A program made the position numbers and the translations under genes. From NCBI GenBank assembly GCA_021234155.1, contig JAJEKV010000090.1:3973319-4037318 (forward strand): a stretch of 64,000 nucleotides of DNA, read 5' to 3'. Of the stretch, positions 11,070 through 22,679 are shown one piece after another. Source of the stretch: Isoetes taiwanensis (taxonomy: Eukaryota > Streptophyta > Lycopodiopsida > Isoetales > Isoetaceae). The notes under the pieces were generated by a model that was not told the DNA's origin, made no database searches, and saw only the letters and a program-made list of their open reading frames with translations. Positions within the stretch are counted from its first letter, which is position 1. Every line of letters begins with the position of its first letter.

Positions 11070-11420
11070 TCAATGATATTTTCAGGGGAATGGGATTTCT
11101 TGAGAAAGTTTCACATGTTCTTCCTCTATCTCCTCTTCATCTTGATGGTCTTCCCCATTCCCATCAATGTGTTCTTGCCAAAACTTGGATGCAAGTTCAT
11201 CCAATGTCCGCACCTCCTTTTTAGTAGAAGCGAATTCATCCAAATCAAAGTTTTTTCTCTTCATTTGGGATCAAACATGCCAATCCCGTCAAAGGATCAA
11301 TGGATATATCAATATCCCATTCCATCCCAACCTCTAACTTAGGCTCTGATACTAATGTAATAGGTTTTGGTTTAGCCACTTCCAAGAACTGCATCCAAGT
11401 CCCAGACTCACCCATCAGTG
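11070..11420 (-). pseudogene. Retroelement leader and gag-like start with degenerate tRNA-Met primer site
   Basis: On the minus strand, 11360-11341 reads TTACA followed by TTAGTATCAGAGCC. This resembles the common plant LTR-retrotransposon junction of an LTR ending in CA and the initiator-tRNA-Met primer site TGGTATCAGAGCC, with two mismatches. Just downstream is a short frame containing MEWDIDISIDPLTGL, then a shifted frame (11264-11082) with an acidic DEEEIEEEHVKL stretch. These could be the start of gag, but I do not recognise the protein. An interior T-tract lies at 11034-11055. The primer-site reading is plausible, not certain. Confidence 0.35.
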
Positions 11421-11429
11421 CAAAAGCGC

Positions 11430-13120
11430 CTCGAATTCTTCGAGAATGCTCTCAAAGGATCTTGTAGATGAGCTATAGCAGAGTTCTTTCCTGAAGAATG
11501 ATGTTTTTGTCTCAGAAGCCCAATTTTTTAAATACTCCACCAAATCCCCTGATCTTGGTGTCTATTAAAAGCCAAGGGGTCTAAACTCTAATTTGACTCT
11601 GGCAACCGTTGAAATGGTTTGCTGCCCCTAGGGCGATCAAGAGAAGCCGGATGGCCTTTCCGCCATCGCTCTTTCCTCCATCTAGTTTTCCTTCACTTCT
11701 TTGATCCAATGGCTTTTAGCCACATCATCATTTTTAAAGTGATTTATTTACATGGCTAACATAATTAAGTTGTTCAATTGGTCATGCCTCCATGTCTACA
11801 ACATAGGCACCGTCAATAGATTATCAAGAAAGTGCTAAAGGCAGACTTGCTTGAAAGTAGTTCTCTTAGCCAAAATTTTTGCAACTTCTTGTTGCAAAGG
11901 CTGTGTAAAAAAGAATAATGTATTAATTGTATAATCAAAAGTGGCTTTCTGCCGTATAACATAATGGTGCAAGACAAAAGCGCCCATGTCGCAAAGAGAA
12001 AGCTTGGCGATGGCAGAGCTGAAAAGCTTGGCAAAGGCATGGAAAATCATCTAGGTTTTTGCTGCAATTCGGAAGACTTATAGATGCAGCTACTAAAGTG
12101 ACGAGTTGTGGTAGCCATTGGATTTGCCAAAGGTCGAGTATTGATTTGAAATGACACAAGAGGTGGGCCAGTTGGTATAATATGGCATTGATTTGAGAGG
12201 TCAAAAAATTCAATATGTTTTTTTAAGTCCACATGTTGACTAATTTGTATGACGTCGAAAAGGTCAGGAGGAGAAGCATTATATGCCATGCAAAGCAACA
12301 ACCACAATGCAGAGTTATATGCCTGGGGCCACCAGTCACACCTGTTTAGGGCCTTGATCGAGGCGATTCTCCTGTACAGGGCAGTCCGTTTCTTCAACTT
12401 TCTCTCCAGTTTGTAATGTCTTCAGAACTTCTCTTCAGTCCTTGCTTGAGTGACTTCACATCCATAACCTTTGCATTCTTACACATGTTCATCAAGTAAT
12501 AGTTATATTGTTGGAGATACAATGTGTTACGGTGTCGCAATGCACTCCACAATTGATCATACATTGTTCATAATTCCAAATCAGAAGTACTAGAAATATC
12601 ATTGTAGTATCCTAGTAGGCCTTCATTTCTATTATAGGCAAAGTGAATTAGCCCCGACGAAGAGCAAAATTTAGGAGGTTGCTTATATGATATGATCAAT
12701 GGGGTCTTGTCTCAGACATAGTTCTCCAAGTTTGACAGTCGGCGGGCTAATTTATAGTTCTTCAAGTTTCACAATCCAACGGCCAAATTGTTAATTCTTC
12801 ACCAAAATTTAAAGTAAAAAGCTCAAACGGATTTGCACGAGGATTGACATCAATCCAAATTCCGAAGAAACATCCAAGCTTTGGCATCCAATTGAGCATT
12901 CTTGAGGTATCTCGCTTGAAGTACTGCCTAAATTTCAATTCGGTTGAGAAGGAATGAAGACTAATGAGAACATGCCCAATAACTAGTAATAATGCCATTT
13001 AGTAGGTTCTGGTTGGGTCTTGTACCAGAATTTCATAAGGTCCATGGTGGGCTTTTCGCCCATCATTACTGGTTCGGGTACCAAGTAAAAACTCATTTTG
13101 GGGAGGGCTTACCTGTAGGC
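11430..13120. other. No recognisable gene; overlapping short minus-strand ORFs
   Basis: Several minus-strand open frames overlap between 11813 and 12397, the longest about 116 codons, and another lies at 12762-12998. None shows a family motif, and they overlap in different frames, which suggests chance ORFs or a much decayed element. At 13131-13160 the words GGACAATAAAAATCAGTTCAATTCAG resemble a LINE 3' tail, and a similar sequence occurs at 52381-52412. Confidence 0.3.
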
Positions 13121-13512
13121 CTCTTGGTCTTCATGGACAATAAAAATCAGTTCAATTCAGTACAGAGGATATTCTCTCACTAGCAAATTATACAGTTACA
13201 AGACAAAAAGCAATACTATAATAAAGATATCTAAGTGATTGAGGATGAGAGAGACGAGGATTTTGATTGTATGATTGATTATTAACAACAAAAGGCACAC
13301 AACACAAGCTCCATAACTTTGGAGATGTCAAGATGTTCATTCTATCATTACAGTGGCGCAAGGAATAGCGTAATTACATGCTAATTTTTATGGACATATA
13401 CCAATTACTAGAAAGAATGCTATTAAGCCCTAGAAATACCACCTAGTTAGAATTATAACATTCTAATAGTATCTTTGCTTCAATATGTGGTACAATGTGT
13501 GCATGATATATA

Positions 13513-14568
13513 TATATTTTTTTTTTGTTTTTTGAAGGAAAGAAGTTTCTGTATTAATCAGATAGGAAGAATTACAATACAGAGATCCCTCTATGGATCA
13601 GATATAAGTTAAGTACAAAGGATCCCATCTGGATCTGAATCATGTCTGTAACTAAAGAACACATGAGCCTCTCTCAACCTCTTCTTCTGTCTCAATTAAA
13701 CAGAGTACTATAGGAGCCAAGTACCCATTTTCCACAGCTACAAACAAATCTTGAATGCTCCAAAAACCTCTTGCAAAACTAGAAATGAAGATGGAAAGAG
13801 ATGAAGAGTAACCTGAACAGTCTCCCGCTCTGTTCAGGGAATCCCATACTTCAAACTATGATCAAATTATACAATTTTATTACCGTATGTGAGATCAAAA
13901 GGAGATGCTGCATTGTCGGGGTGCGCCAGTCAGCCGACCTGTAACTGGCTAGACACACAGCCCAGCCACCAGAACTCTCCCTAAAATCCTGGCTCATGAT
14001 ATCTGGTCTTGATATGGAAGCATCAGCCTGGCACAATAGATCCCTAGCTCGGCAATCTCAAATAACCCAACATTCTGTTATAAAATTGTAATCTGAGATC
14101 AAGAATTTACTCAACTTCTTCCAAGAAAAACACCTCCAGATCTTTCTGCTAGCAAGAAAGAGCAAGAGGAGGGGAAAAAAACCAAGTGATCCGAAAATCC
14201 AACTAGAAAGACCGCCGAAAAGACCCTAAGCTGCTTTCTTTAAAGATTCTGCTTAAATTTCACTCCACCTTATAGACTCTACGCCCTTTCGGTGTGATAT
14301 AAATCATCATTCTTCTAAAGATTGAGAGCAAAAATGCCACGTTAGTGGCTTACCAGCCTGAATCCAAAAGACCGCCTTGAAGCTGCTTCAAAATCTGATC
14401 TGCAAATTCTTTGAAGGCAAAATCGTCTGGAGCACCGGCAAACCCCACTAGCACCGGTTTGGTCTTTGATCTGCAAGAAGGTCTGCAGCAGTGCCGGAAA
14501 GAGAGGAGAGGAGGGCGGCCTCCTTCCTCTGCTGCCGCCCTAGCCGCAGGCGCTAAGGGCTGCGCCAA
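13513..14568 (-). mobile_element. L1-like LINE relic, minus strand
   Basis: The plus-strand T-run at 13513-13530 is, on the minus strand, a terminal poly(A) preceded by TTCAAAAAACAAA, which marks the 3' end of an L1-type element. Upstream on the minus strand is an ORF relic at 14036-13851 (DFRESSGGWAVCLASYRSA). It faintly resembles the RNase-H-like or C-terminal domain of plant L1 elements. Further upstream, 14568-14350 reads an Ala-rich start followed by VLVGFAGAPDDFAFKEF, which may be an ORF1 start. Stops separate these parts. The strand and poly(A) are the strongest evidence; the coding assignments are tentative, and the 5' boundary is a guess. Confidence 0.4.
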
Positions 14569-17119
14569 GAAACATTTTTAGGCCTCTGCAACATCCATAA
14601 CTATTCATGTGTGCATGATATAGACACCATTTTTTAAAACAAAACAACTCTTTGATTTATTTTCAGGGATGAGAATCTTGGTTGAATGGCATAGCCACAA
14701 TTGAGATTGGAGAAAGATTCATGTTGGTGCCATCGAAGCTGAGCAAGATAATTTGTACAAACAAGTTTGGAAGAGACCAATAGTCCTGTCACTAGCAATG
14801 TACTGTGATTCCTAATGTTCATAAGCTCAACATTTTACTCCATTAGCAACATGTGAACGATGTCAATACCCTTGTACTCATAACCCCAATAAGTAAACAA
14901 CTCCCTAGAACAAGTGGTTGCACCAAGTAAGATTCGATAAGGTCTTGTATGAGGTGTTAGTCTCCGATGGTTTATCTTATCTCCTAGGGGCTAGCGAGAA
15001 GGTAATAACTGGAGGATATTCTAGCAAGAAGAGCATGGCTTTTTCTTGCTTCTTTGGATATACTCTCCCAGGGCAATCTAGGATCCTCGTCATCTTCATG
15101 GTTTCAAAATACTTCTTCATGTCGTCTCCATAACGCCAATGAAATGTCATACCAATACTATTTCAAGTGACATCGATAATTCAAATATACATAAACCATA
15201 GAAATATAACGATCATACAATATTTCTAAATATGCTGCTGATGTGTTGGTATACGATAAAAACAAGGTGCTGCGCACGGAGGGTTGCCCTCCATCGCCGG
15301 AGGGTGAAGTGGCTTAAATCATCCATCGCCGGAGGGTGAAGTGGCTTAAATCGTAGTTCAAAGTCATATTTTGATAATCAATTCAAAACCATAACCCCGA
15401 ACATTTAGAAACAAAATCCTCTGTAGCCAACGAACTACCTTTATCTTCCAAAATGCAGCTAAAGAGTTTAGCAACCTGTGAAATAAAGAACCTGTGAGTT
15501 TAGATATCAGCCATGCAGGGAGGGGGGTTGTATAAGACACTCTACCCATGATTCGTTATTGAAGACTACGGTGAGTTTTGATATGTTTTTTTAGATTTAT
15601 TTTAAGTAGCTATTTGCAGGACCTGGGTTATAGCTTCTCATACTAGTTGTCGAATATATTTTGTTGCGCATTTCAATTGATCATCTGGGCCAAGAATTGA
15701 GACCGGCAGTGACCCTTACTATATTATTATTGTGATATTCGAGTGAGGCTTATGCATTGTGGAATGCCTCTATAAGTATTTCGTCTCCTTTTATGAATGA
15801 ACTTTATCATGTAAAGCCCCAAGCTATGAGTTATTGTTTTTTTGGTCGTAAAAGACTATGGAACGGTTAAAGAAATCAAGCAAAGAAGAAAAGTTGCATT
15901 AACTTTTTTAGGAGACCACCTAGGCCCATGAGACAGCTAGGAGCTTAGCTAGGGATCTGGAGCAATGACAACAAAGAATGATATTTCCATCTGCAAAAGC
16001 ATTTCTGATCTAGCAAGGGAAAGCCAGACTCATGACGACCAGATCAGTTCTGAAGGTAGGAAATGGGAGGGCTTTTTTAGCTGTCGCTGTCGCTGCCCAC
16101 GAGTAACTGTGCAATGCCCAGGACGGAGCAGAAGCTTCGACCCCTGCTATTTTGGTTGTGTCTAAGAAGGGGTAAGCTCTGTAGCCGCAGATAGCAGGCC
16201 ACCCATAGCCGCGGCAATAGCAAGAGCTCGGGTCATAGAAATTTATAACCCATAGTAAGAAATTCAAAGGGTTTTCAAGAAAGGCAGAAGGTCCAGGATC
16301 GGAATCAACGAAAGGATTTCACACTCAAAACGTCCCCATCTGCATGAAGGAAATGGAGTTGGGACTGTAGCAAGCCGGTCCAGCCAGCAAAATCCGACAG
16401 CGGCCGTGGAAATCGAAATGCTCTGACCTCTTGGCTACGGCAGGACAGGGATGCCCAAAATCAGAGCTTGCTTGAAAGCTTGCACAAGGAAGAAAATCAT
16501 GGCTCTTGGCAGACCAGTTTGCTTGCAGAGGAAGAAAGGGGTCACTACTTTTTTTTTCTTTTAATTTTTAGTTATAATTTTTAGGGACACCAGTTGTGCT
16601 CACGTTTTTTCATGGGGCAGAAATATTACCTTCAAACATAAAATGTAAAAATAAACCACAAGGACTTTGATTTGGAAGTCTTTGTTGAGCCAAAATAGTG
16701 ATTGTTCCTTTCTAATCATTTGGCATATGTAATCAGTTTTCTTCTAGTATATGAAGAAGATCTACATGGGTTTACGCACATTAAAAAGTGGTTGTGGTTT
16801 CAGACGACAGGTGACAGGTGATATGCAAATAACACAGTCCTTACTCTCAAGTTCTCTTTCAAGTAACAATTTTCCTTCAACCGATAATGCTGCTGTCTCA
16901 TCCTGTTCATTTTAAAAAATATGCATCCAGACCCATCTCATCCAATTTATACCATCTATCCCTAATGGAATCTTGTCCACCTTACTTTTAAATTTCTAAA
17001 GATTCTGAAATCAATATTCTGAACCCCCATGGGTTAATCTACATGTTGCTTCTGCATTTTACTTCTCATTAGCATAACAACAGTGAGCCATATTGCGCGA
17101 TGTCTTGCTTTAAGCTTCC
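14569..17119. other. No recognisable gene
   Basis: Apart from repeat R1 at 15261-15355, nothing is recognised. The stretch 15960-16560 has higher GC content and an open frame at 15965-16165 with no similarity I can name. It ends in a T-run at about 16550, which could mark another retroposed fragment. The 3' part abuts the PGP phosphatase relic. Confidence 0.3.
15261..15355. repeat. Interspersed repeat R1, copy 1, with 33-bp tandem tail
   Basis: The core AACAAGGTGCTGCGCACGGA is followed by the small hairpin GGAGGGTTGCCCTCC and a tail CCATCGCCGGAGGGTGAAGT. The tail unit (about 33 bases, ending GTGGCTTAAATC) is present twice in tandem. The same core recurs at 28662 and 41889, so it is a dispersed family. 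It has no coding capacity. Confidence 0.75.
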
Positions 17120-18710
17120 TCACCAACATCCTGGGTCCTTTATAAAATTATACTTGTTGGTCATGAGGCTATGGTCCATTGGCCTGACCCCTATTTTCTC
17201 CCACCATGCAACTAAAGCTTCTTCAATCTTTCTAACCTGAAAAGTTACTACTTAATAAATTAGAAGAAAATATGTAGCATTGATTTACCAAAACATGCAC
17301 ATGTAACGACAAAAAAGGCCCCCAATCCATGTAAGAGCTGCAGTTCTAATTGTCGGTAAGTGGTTATTGTTGCCGTAGAGCGATGCCAAGAAGATAACGA
17401 TCTCCCACCTAATACAAGGTTATTGATAAGATTAGTTTTCAACCTCCACGACAAATGAAAAAACTCGGCATGCATAACGTTTACCATCACAAGGAGTTTC
17501 GGATCGCAGACCAAAATATTTTCCCAAGGATTACTCGCGATCCGGATGGCTTCTTGGAGCCCGAAATGTCTTGGACAATCTTGTTGGTGGAGTAGCTAAT
17601 TGTTACCTCCGAGAAAGTGTATCATGAACTTACCATGACGTAAAGACAGAATATTCAATGCCTTCTCCAATGACTCAACTAGTATACCATTAGGATCATC
17701 TTGGTACAATCTCGTCTCCGCCAATATGCATACAAAGACAAAACTTTAGGGAGGAGAAAGGGTAATAAAATGAGCTACATATCTCATAATGGTTCCAGCA
17801 AACTTTCCTTTTAAGTTGGATCTACTTTACCTACACTTAACAGCAGAAATGCATCCTGTAAAAATGTATAAACTATATGGATACATATGTAAGGCAAACC
17901 AATCCATTAAACTCTGAGAAAAATGCAAAGCTACAGCACTGGAAGCAAACAATCTCCACATATAGTTCCATACGGGTAGCAAAAATCCAGCTGGACCAAG
18001 ATTTATGCTGAATCTAAGCCTTCCTTGGAATGTCAGAAGTAGTGATGATGTGCAAGATGGATAAACAAACATAAATATAAGATAAATGTGACGGAAAGGT
18101 CTCTTCTGCTGCATGAGTATATATTATATCTACTGTTGGAACATAAGATATGCATCCAAACATTTGATGTCCATGCACAAAGTCAAGATCAAAATATAGA
18201 TCGTCCTAACTGGAAGTCAAATAGGGTAGAATATATGGATGCATGATGATGAAACAGGCCACAGAATGCATGGGAATTAATTCCTTTTTAGAAACAGAAG
18301 AAAAAAAGAGTGCTACCAGCAGAGTTGCTCAGAAGAACTAGACGGTCCTCAAACACTTCCTTACATTCCTGCAAGGAATCACGCAAGGAAGGCCATACAG
18401 AGTCTGAATAGGGCGCAGTGAGAGTGTTATCTTTGTCAAATACAACACCCACAAAACCATGTTCTTTCAAAGCGTCCCATTTGATCCAGCTAATATCTGG
18501 TACGCTGATATGAGGCATTAACAGATGCCGATCCTTAAGCATAACTCTGGCGGTAAAAGCAATGCCAGGCATGTTGATTCTCTGTCCCCATCTGCCCTGA
18601 AAAGACGAGAAGTGTTGCATTGCCTGTTGTTTCTCACTGGAAGCTGCTTGTTCGATTGATAACCTAATCGATGAAGCAGAGGTAAAGGATGGTATTGAAA
18701 GGAGACCCAT
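17120..18710 (-). pseudogene. Phosphatidylglycerophosphate phosphatase (GEP4/PGPP1 family) relic
   Basis: Members dephosphorylate phosphatidylglycerophosphate to phosphatidylglycerol in plastids and mitochondria; they are HAD-fold enzymes. Exon 1 (ATG at 18710 or 18620, to 18317) is intact: WGQRINMPGI, then VFDKDNTLTAPY (HAD motif I) and LLSNSAG (motif II), ending at a GTAGCA donor. Later pieces keep the family order and intron sites. 17711-17634 has DDPNG...LRH and a GTAAG donor. About 17580-17485 has KKPSGS (motif III Lys), KYFGLRSE and LLVM in three different frames. 17408-17310 has VGDRYL (motif IV), then a one-base insertion before YGNNN. 17236-17120 ends with VRKIEEALVAWWEKIG and TGA. 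At least three frame breaks and a stop indicate a pseudogene; assembly error is the alternative. The N-terminal ORF extension lies partly in repeat R2. Confidence 0.8.
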
Positions 18711-18769
18711 CAGATGGGAGATGAGAAGGCCAGATACTAAGTCCCACAGCAGGCCTCTCCGGTTAGCCA

Positions 18770-18932
18770 GTTTCAAGAGTGGCTGCCCAACAACGAAAAC
18801 GACCGAGAGTTTACAGCCAATGACAGGTTTTGAGCAGTCATAGGCATATTCCAAACATATACTGGCATATACCTATAATATGCCACAAACCCACATAAAC
18901 AAGGGTTTGCCCCTTTAGGGGCAACCCAAAAA
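18770..18932 (-). repeat. Interspersed repeat R2, copy 1
   Basis: On the plus strand the shared core reads GAGCAGTCAT, then ATATTCCAAACATATACTGG, then ACAAGGGTTTGCCCC...GGGGCAACCCAAAAA. About 60 bases before the core are more weakly shared with the copies near 31.5 and 43.5 kb. The GGGTTTGCCCCTTTAGGGGCAACCC part forms a hairpin, and the ATAT...GGCATATAC part is partly palindromic. The minus strand is open through the core in all copies (GLPLGGQTLVYxGLWHI in two of them). It borders the PGP phosphatase relic exon 1. Confidence 0.7.
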
Positions 18933-20395
18933 TTGTATGGAAATTGTGCAAAAATGCATGCCAACAAATAAATGGACAACAAGGTACATGTACATGAACA
19001 CAAATAAAAGCATTCTCTTTCAAGAGGAATAAACATTTAATATCAAGAAGATATGTTGGGGAGCTTAGCTCACATATCTTACAAATAATCTAGTGACCCA
19101 TGGGTTTATTGGGCTTAAAAACCGCTTTTGCTTTTTGCTTTTTTCTCTTGATAATATTTCATTTCATTTTCATCACTTTGGTGGAATTGACTGCTCCCTT
19201 GAATTGCATTTTCCATGGGAACGTTTAGGGAATGGAAGGAACTAATTAGTGATCTAAGGAAGACTAATAGCGTTGATTTGCAAGGTTATAAGATTCTCGT
19301 TATCTTTTTCAGGGTACCAATGATTCAACCATGTCAACCAACCACGAGTTGCCATGTGTCACATTTGCTTTAGCTGTGTCACACGCTTTATTATGCATTC
19401 TTGCTTCAACCTGATATTCCATCGTTTTAACCCTCACCGAATCATCGTTACATTGCAGGAATGACATCATGGTCAATAGTGCCCCGGCATTGCTATGCAT
19501 CAGCAATGCTTCCGCCCCAGAATTTATTGTGGTCTTGTTCTTGTATACAGGGACTTATTCTCTTGATATTGCTAGAAGCTTATGTATGTGATACGTGAAT
19601 GTACAATTACACAATACACACATATCTACTCTCTTAATGGTATTTGACGATTATTTTGATATTTCAGCCATTATTCTCTTTTTCTTGATAGAATCCACCA
19701 TTTTTCCGACATTGAAACTACATAGTTTATATATTGCTATTCTTTTTGTATTCCTCAACCATTAGAAATCACATTGCGAAGTACGAAGGGCACCATGGTG
19801 CAGGTTCTACTACTTCAGCCTTGAGAATAATGGACATTCTTTGTTTTTTGTTTGGAAGGATCATGTGCCTGGATCTGGTGACTGACAGGGTGGATTTGGC
19901 GACCGACAAGGGAGGTAATTTGATTACAACGTAGTACTGGATCTGTATTTTAGGTGTGACACTTGATAAGTGTTTTCACGTGCACAAACTTTTTTTTGTC
20001 TCTCTTTAGAAGGAAGTGATGCATACATCTCCATCCTTGGGGGGTAGCTTGTCAAACCATTGATTTAACATTTTGTTTGGAATATGTGGTGACTAATAAA
20101 GCATTAATATGTGGCCCATATGGTCCATATGGGTTCATGGGCTCGAATGTGGCCATGACACGTGGTTATTTGTGCAGGAACAGAGAATAGTGAGCTGCAG
20201 CCCACCAAATTCCCGACCTCCATTCCGGCAAATCGCCCATTTCTTTGAAATGGCCCTCTAGCTTCGCCGCATTGCTCATCTAGGAGGTCATTTTAGAGAT
20301 TTGGACATTGCGCTGCGGATTTAAGGAAGAAAGGATCCGAAGATCGGACTTGCCAGGTTTCTTTTTGTAGTTTTTCTTTTTGTGTGAAGATCAGT
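18933..20395. other. Intergenic region and 5' leader of the ANK-AAA gene
   Basis: No gene is recognised between the PGP phosphatase relic and the ATG at 20396. The last 200 bases or so, less AT-rich than the rest and without a long ORF in frame with the gene, probably hold its promoter and 5' untranslated region. No TATA box could be assigned with confidence. Confidence 0.3.
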
Positions 20396-22414
20396 ATGGC
20401 GCTGCCTCAGAATCATCGAAATGGACATAGCCCCAAACTTGCTAAGCCAGTTACTTGCCATTCTTTGGCACAATGCGGAGATGTGGAAAGATTGCGGGTC
20501 AAGCTCATCGAAAATCCATCGCTGATTAACTCGCGGAACCCCATTGTAAGTTTCTCTGCTTAATATGTAGCTCTGAAATCCGTTTTTGCAATATTGATGT
20601 ATCTCTTTGCCATTCAATCTGATCTAACCACTTTGTTGCAGATGGCTCAAACCCCCTTGCATCAGGCCGCTGCAAGCAATCAGATTGACGTTATTCAGTT
20701 TCTACTTGAATGGAAAGGGCCGGAGAAAGTTGATCTGGAAGCTACCAACATGGTAAGTATGTGTTGAACAATTTCTTAGATAGTATTTTTACCTTAAACA
20801 GTGTCTAAATTGAAGAATTTTTAGTATGGAGAGACACCACTGCATTTGGCAGCCAAGAATGGGTGTACAGCAGCTGTAAAAATGCTGGTGAACTATAATG
20901 CATGCAAAGAAGCGAAGGCCCATGTAAGATTCCTAATTTGTCCTTTAATACCCCTTGTACATTCTAGCTAATGAATCTGCCGACCAAATTGTCAGAATGG
21001 GATGACTCCCTTGCATTTAGCTGTATGGTCTTCAGTTAGGGCAGATGATTGCAGTACAGTTGAACAGTTGTTGCAGCTTGATGCTGATGTTAGTGCTGAA
21101 GATAATGTGAGCATCCTCTTCTTCTTATGCATTTTGTACTTGTACTTTGTTGCAAAGAAACTGAATGCTGTCAACCTGCGGCTGCAGGAAGGGTTAACTC
21201 CATTGAGCCACCTTCCCAAAGTTTCTAGTAATGACAAGCTTCAGAACTTGATACAAACTCACGTAGAGTTGCAAAAACGTCAAAAGGCTCAGAGGGCATG
21301 TGAGTTATCAAAGTTGAAAATGCTGGAACTCGAAAAGGAGATGGAAAAATTGGTTGGACTGGAAGAACTGAAATTACAACTGAGAAAATGGGCCAAGGGA
21401 ATGATACTTGACGAGAAAAGGAGAAGTCTTGGTTTAACGGTCCCCAAAAAGAGGCCTCCACACATGGCATTCCTTGGCAATCCAGGAACTGGTAATATGT
21501 TCTTGCTTTTTGAAATTTCGACTCTTCCTCTTTCTTCTTCCTCCTGCTGCTCTTTACAAATGTTTTCTGGTTATATTAAACTTTGTCTGAACTGGAACAA
21601 TATGAACTTATGTGGGGAATCCTGGCTGGCTGTTTGTTTTTGCCAGGAAAGACAATGATGGCTCGTCTTTTAGCAAAATTGCTGCATAAAGTTGGTGTGA
21701 TTAGCACTGACAAGGTAGTTGAGGTTCAACGGACTGACCTTGTTGGAGAGTTTGTTGGTCATACTGGTCCCAAAACAAGGAGAAAGGTTTGCATTCTAAT
21801 CTCTGTTTCTTTTTTTTTTTTCATTTTTCTATCCAAGTGGCAAAAAGGACTGAGGCTTCTTGAGGTTTCAGATTAAAGAAGCAGAAGGTGGAATTCTTTT
21901 TGTGGATGAAGCTTACAGGCTGATTCCAGCACAGAAAGCTGACGACAAAGATTATGGTTTGGAAGCCCTTGAAGAGATAATGTCAGTGATGGACAGTGGG
22001 AAAGTGATTGTCATTTTTGCAGGCTATCCAGAACCAATGAAACGTTTAATTGCCTCAAATGAAGGGTTCTGCCGAAGAGTGACGAGATTTTTCTTTTTTC
22101 CAGATTTTAGTGTGTATGAAATTGCACAAATGATTCACCTTAAAATGGATGAGCAGTGTGAAGATACTCCCATCTATGGGCTTAAATTGGATGCATCTTG
22201 TTCGATTTCAGAAATTTCTGAACTACTGGAACATAGAACAACAAAGAAACAAAGAAGTGAGCTGAATGGAGGCTTGGTGTGGCCCCTCCTGGAAAATGCC
22301 AAGGACCATCTAGACTACAGGCTTGATTTAGATTGCTGTGACACAGAAGCCCTTGTCACTGTTACTCTACAAGATTTTGAAGCTGGGCTGCAACTGATCT
22401 GTAAGGACTATTGA
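20396..22414 (+). CDS. Ankyrin-repeat AAA+ ATPase (CbbX-like), seven exons, intact
   Basis: Exons: 20396-20545, 20642-20752, 20825-20923, 20996-21106, 21188-21491, 21647-21786, 21872-22414; all introns GT-AG, giving 485 aa without a frame break. Residues about 20-165 are ankyrin repeats (TPLHQAA, TPLHLAA, TPLHLAV, LTPLSHL); exons 2-4 carry one TPLH motif each. Residues 170-225 are a charged helix. The AAA+ domain follows: Walker A GNPGTGKT (254-261, split by intron 5), Walker B ILFVDEA (313-319), sensor-1 region VIVIFAGYP (350-358) and a candidate arginine finger at CRR (372-374). The ATPase module is of the CbbX/CfxQ type. Plants have a conserved single gene of this ankyrin-plus-AAA architecture and about this length (Arabidopsis At3g24530, recalled). 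The client is unknown. No transit peptide is evident, so a cytosolic or nuclear site is inferred. Confidence 0.93.
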
Positions 22415-22672
22415 GGTATTAATAGCTTTGATTTTGAACACATTCATCGTTCATTCTTTTCTCAAGATCCCGAAGTATATTTTTCCATCCTGGTGTTGCA
22501 TTGCCATGCAAACCCAGGCAAGCAGAGAGATGGATACCCAGCAGAAATTTTGTGACCGAAAAATGTAATATAAAGTACTCCTGAATTAGGTAATTCACAT
22601 GTTTGCTTTCTGATCACACGGTGCCAGCCAAGGAGGCATGGCCTGGACCTGCCATGTAAATGTACTTGATAA

Positions 22673-22678
22673 AATAAA
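22673..22678 (+). terminator. Candidate polyadenylation signal of the ANK-AAA gene
   Basis: AATAAA occurs 259 bases after the stop codon in an AT-rich 3' flank. It is the nearest canonical signal; plant signals are loose, so other near matches upstream could be used instead. Confidence 0.35.
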
Positions 22679-22679
22679 C

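Noticed and set aside
18711-18854. N-terminal extension of the PGP phosphatase ORF
   Set aside because: These codons are partly repeat R2, shared with two non-genic sites, and lie outside the family's normal protein.
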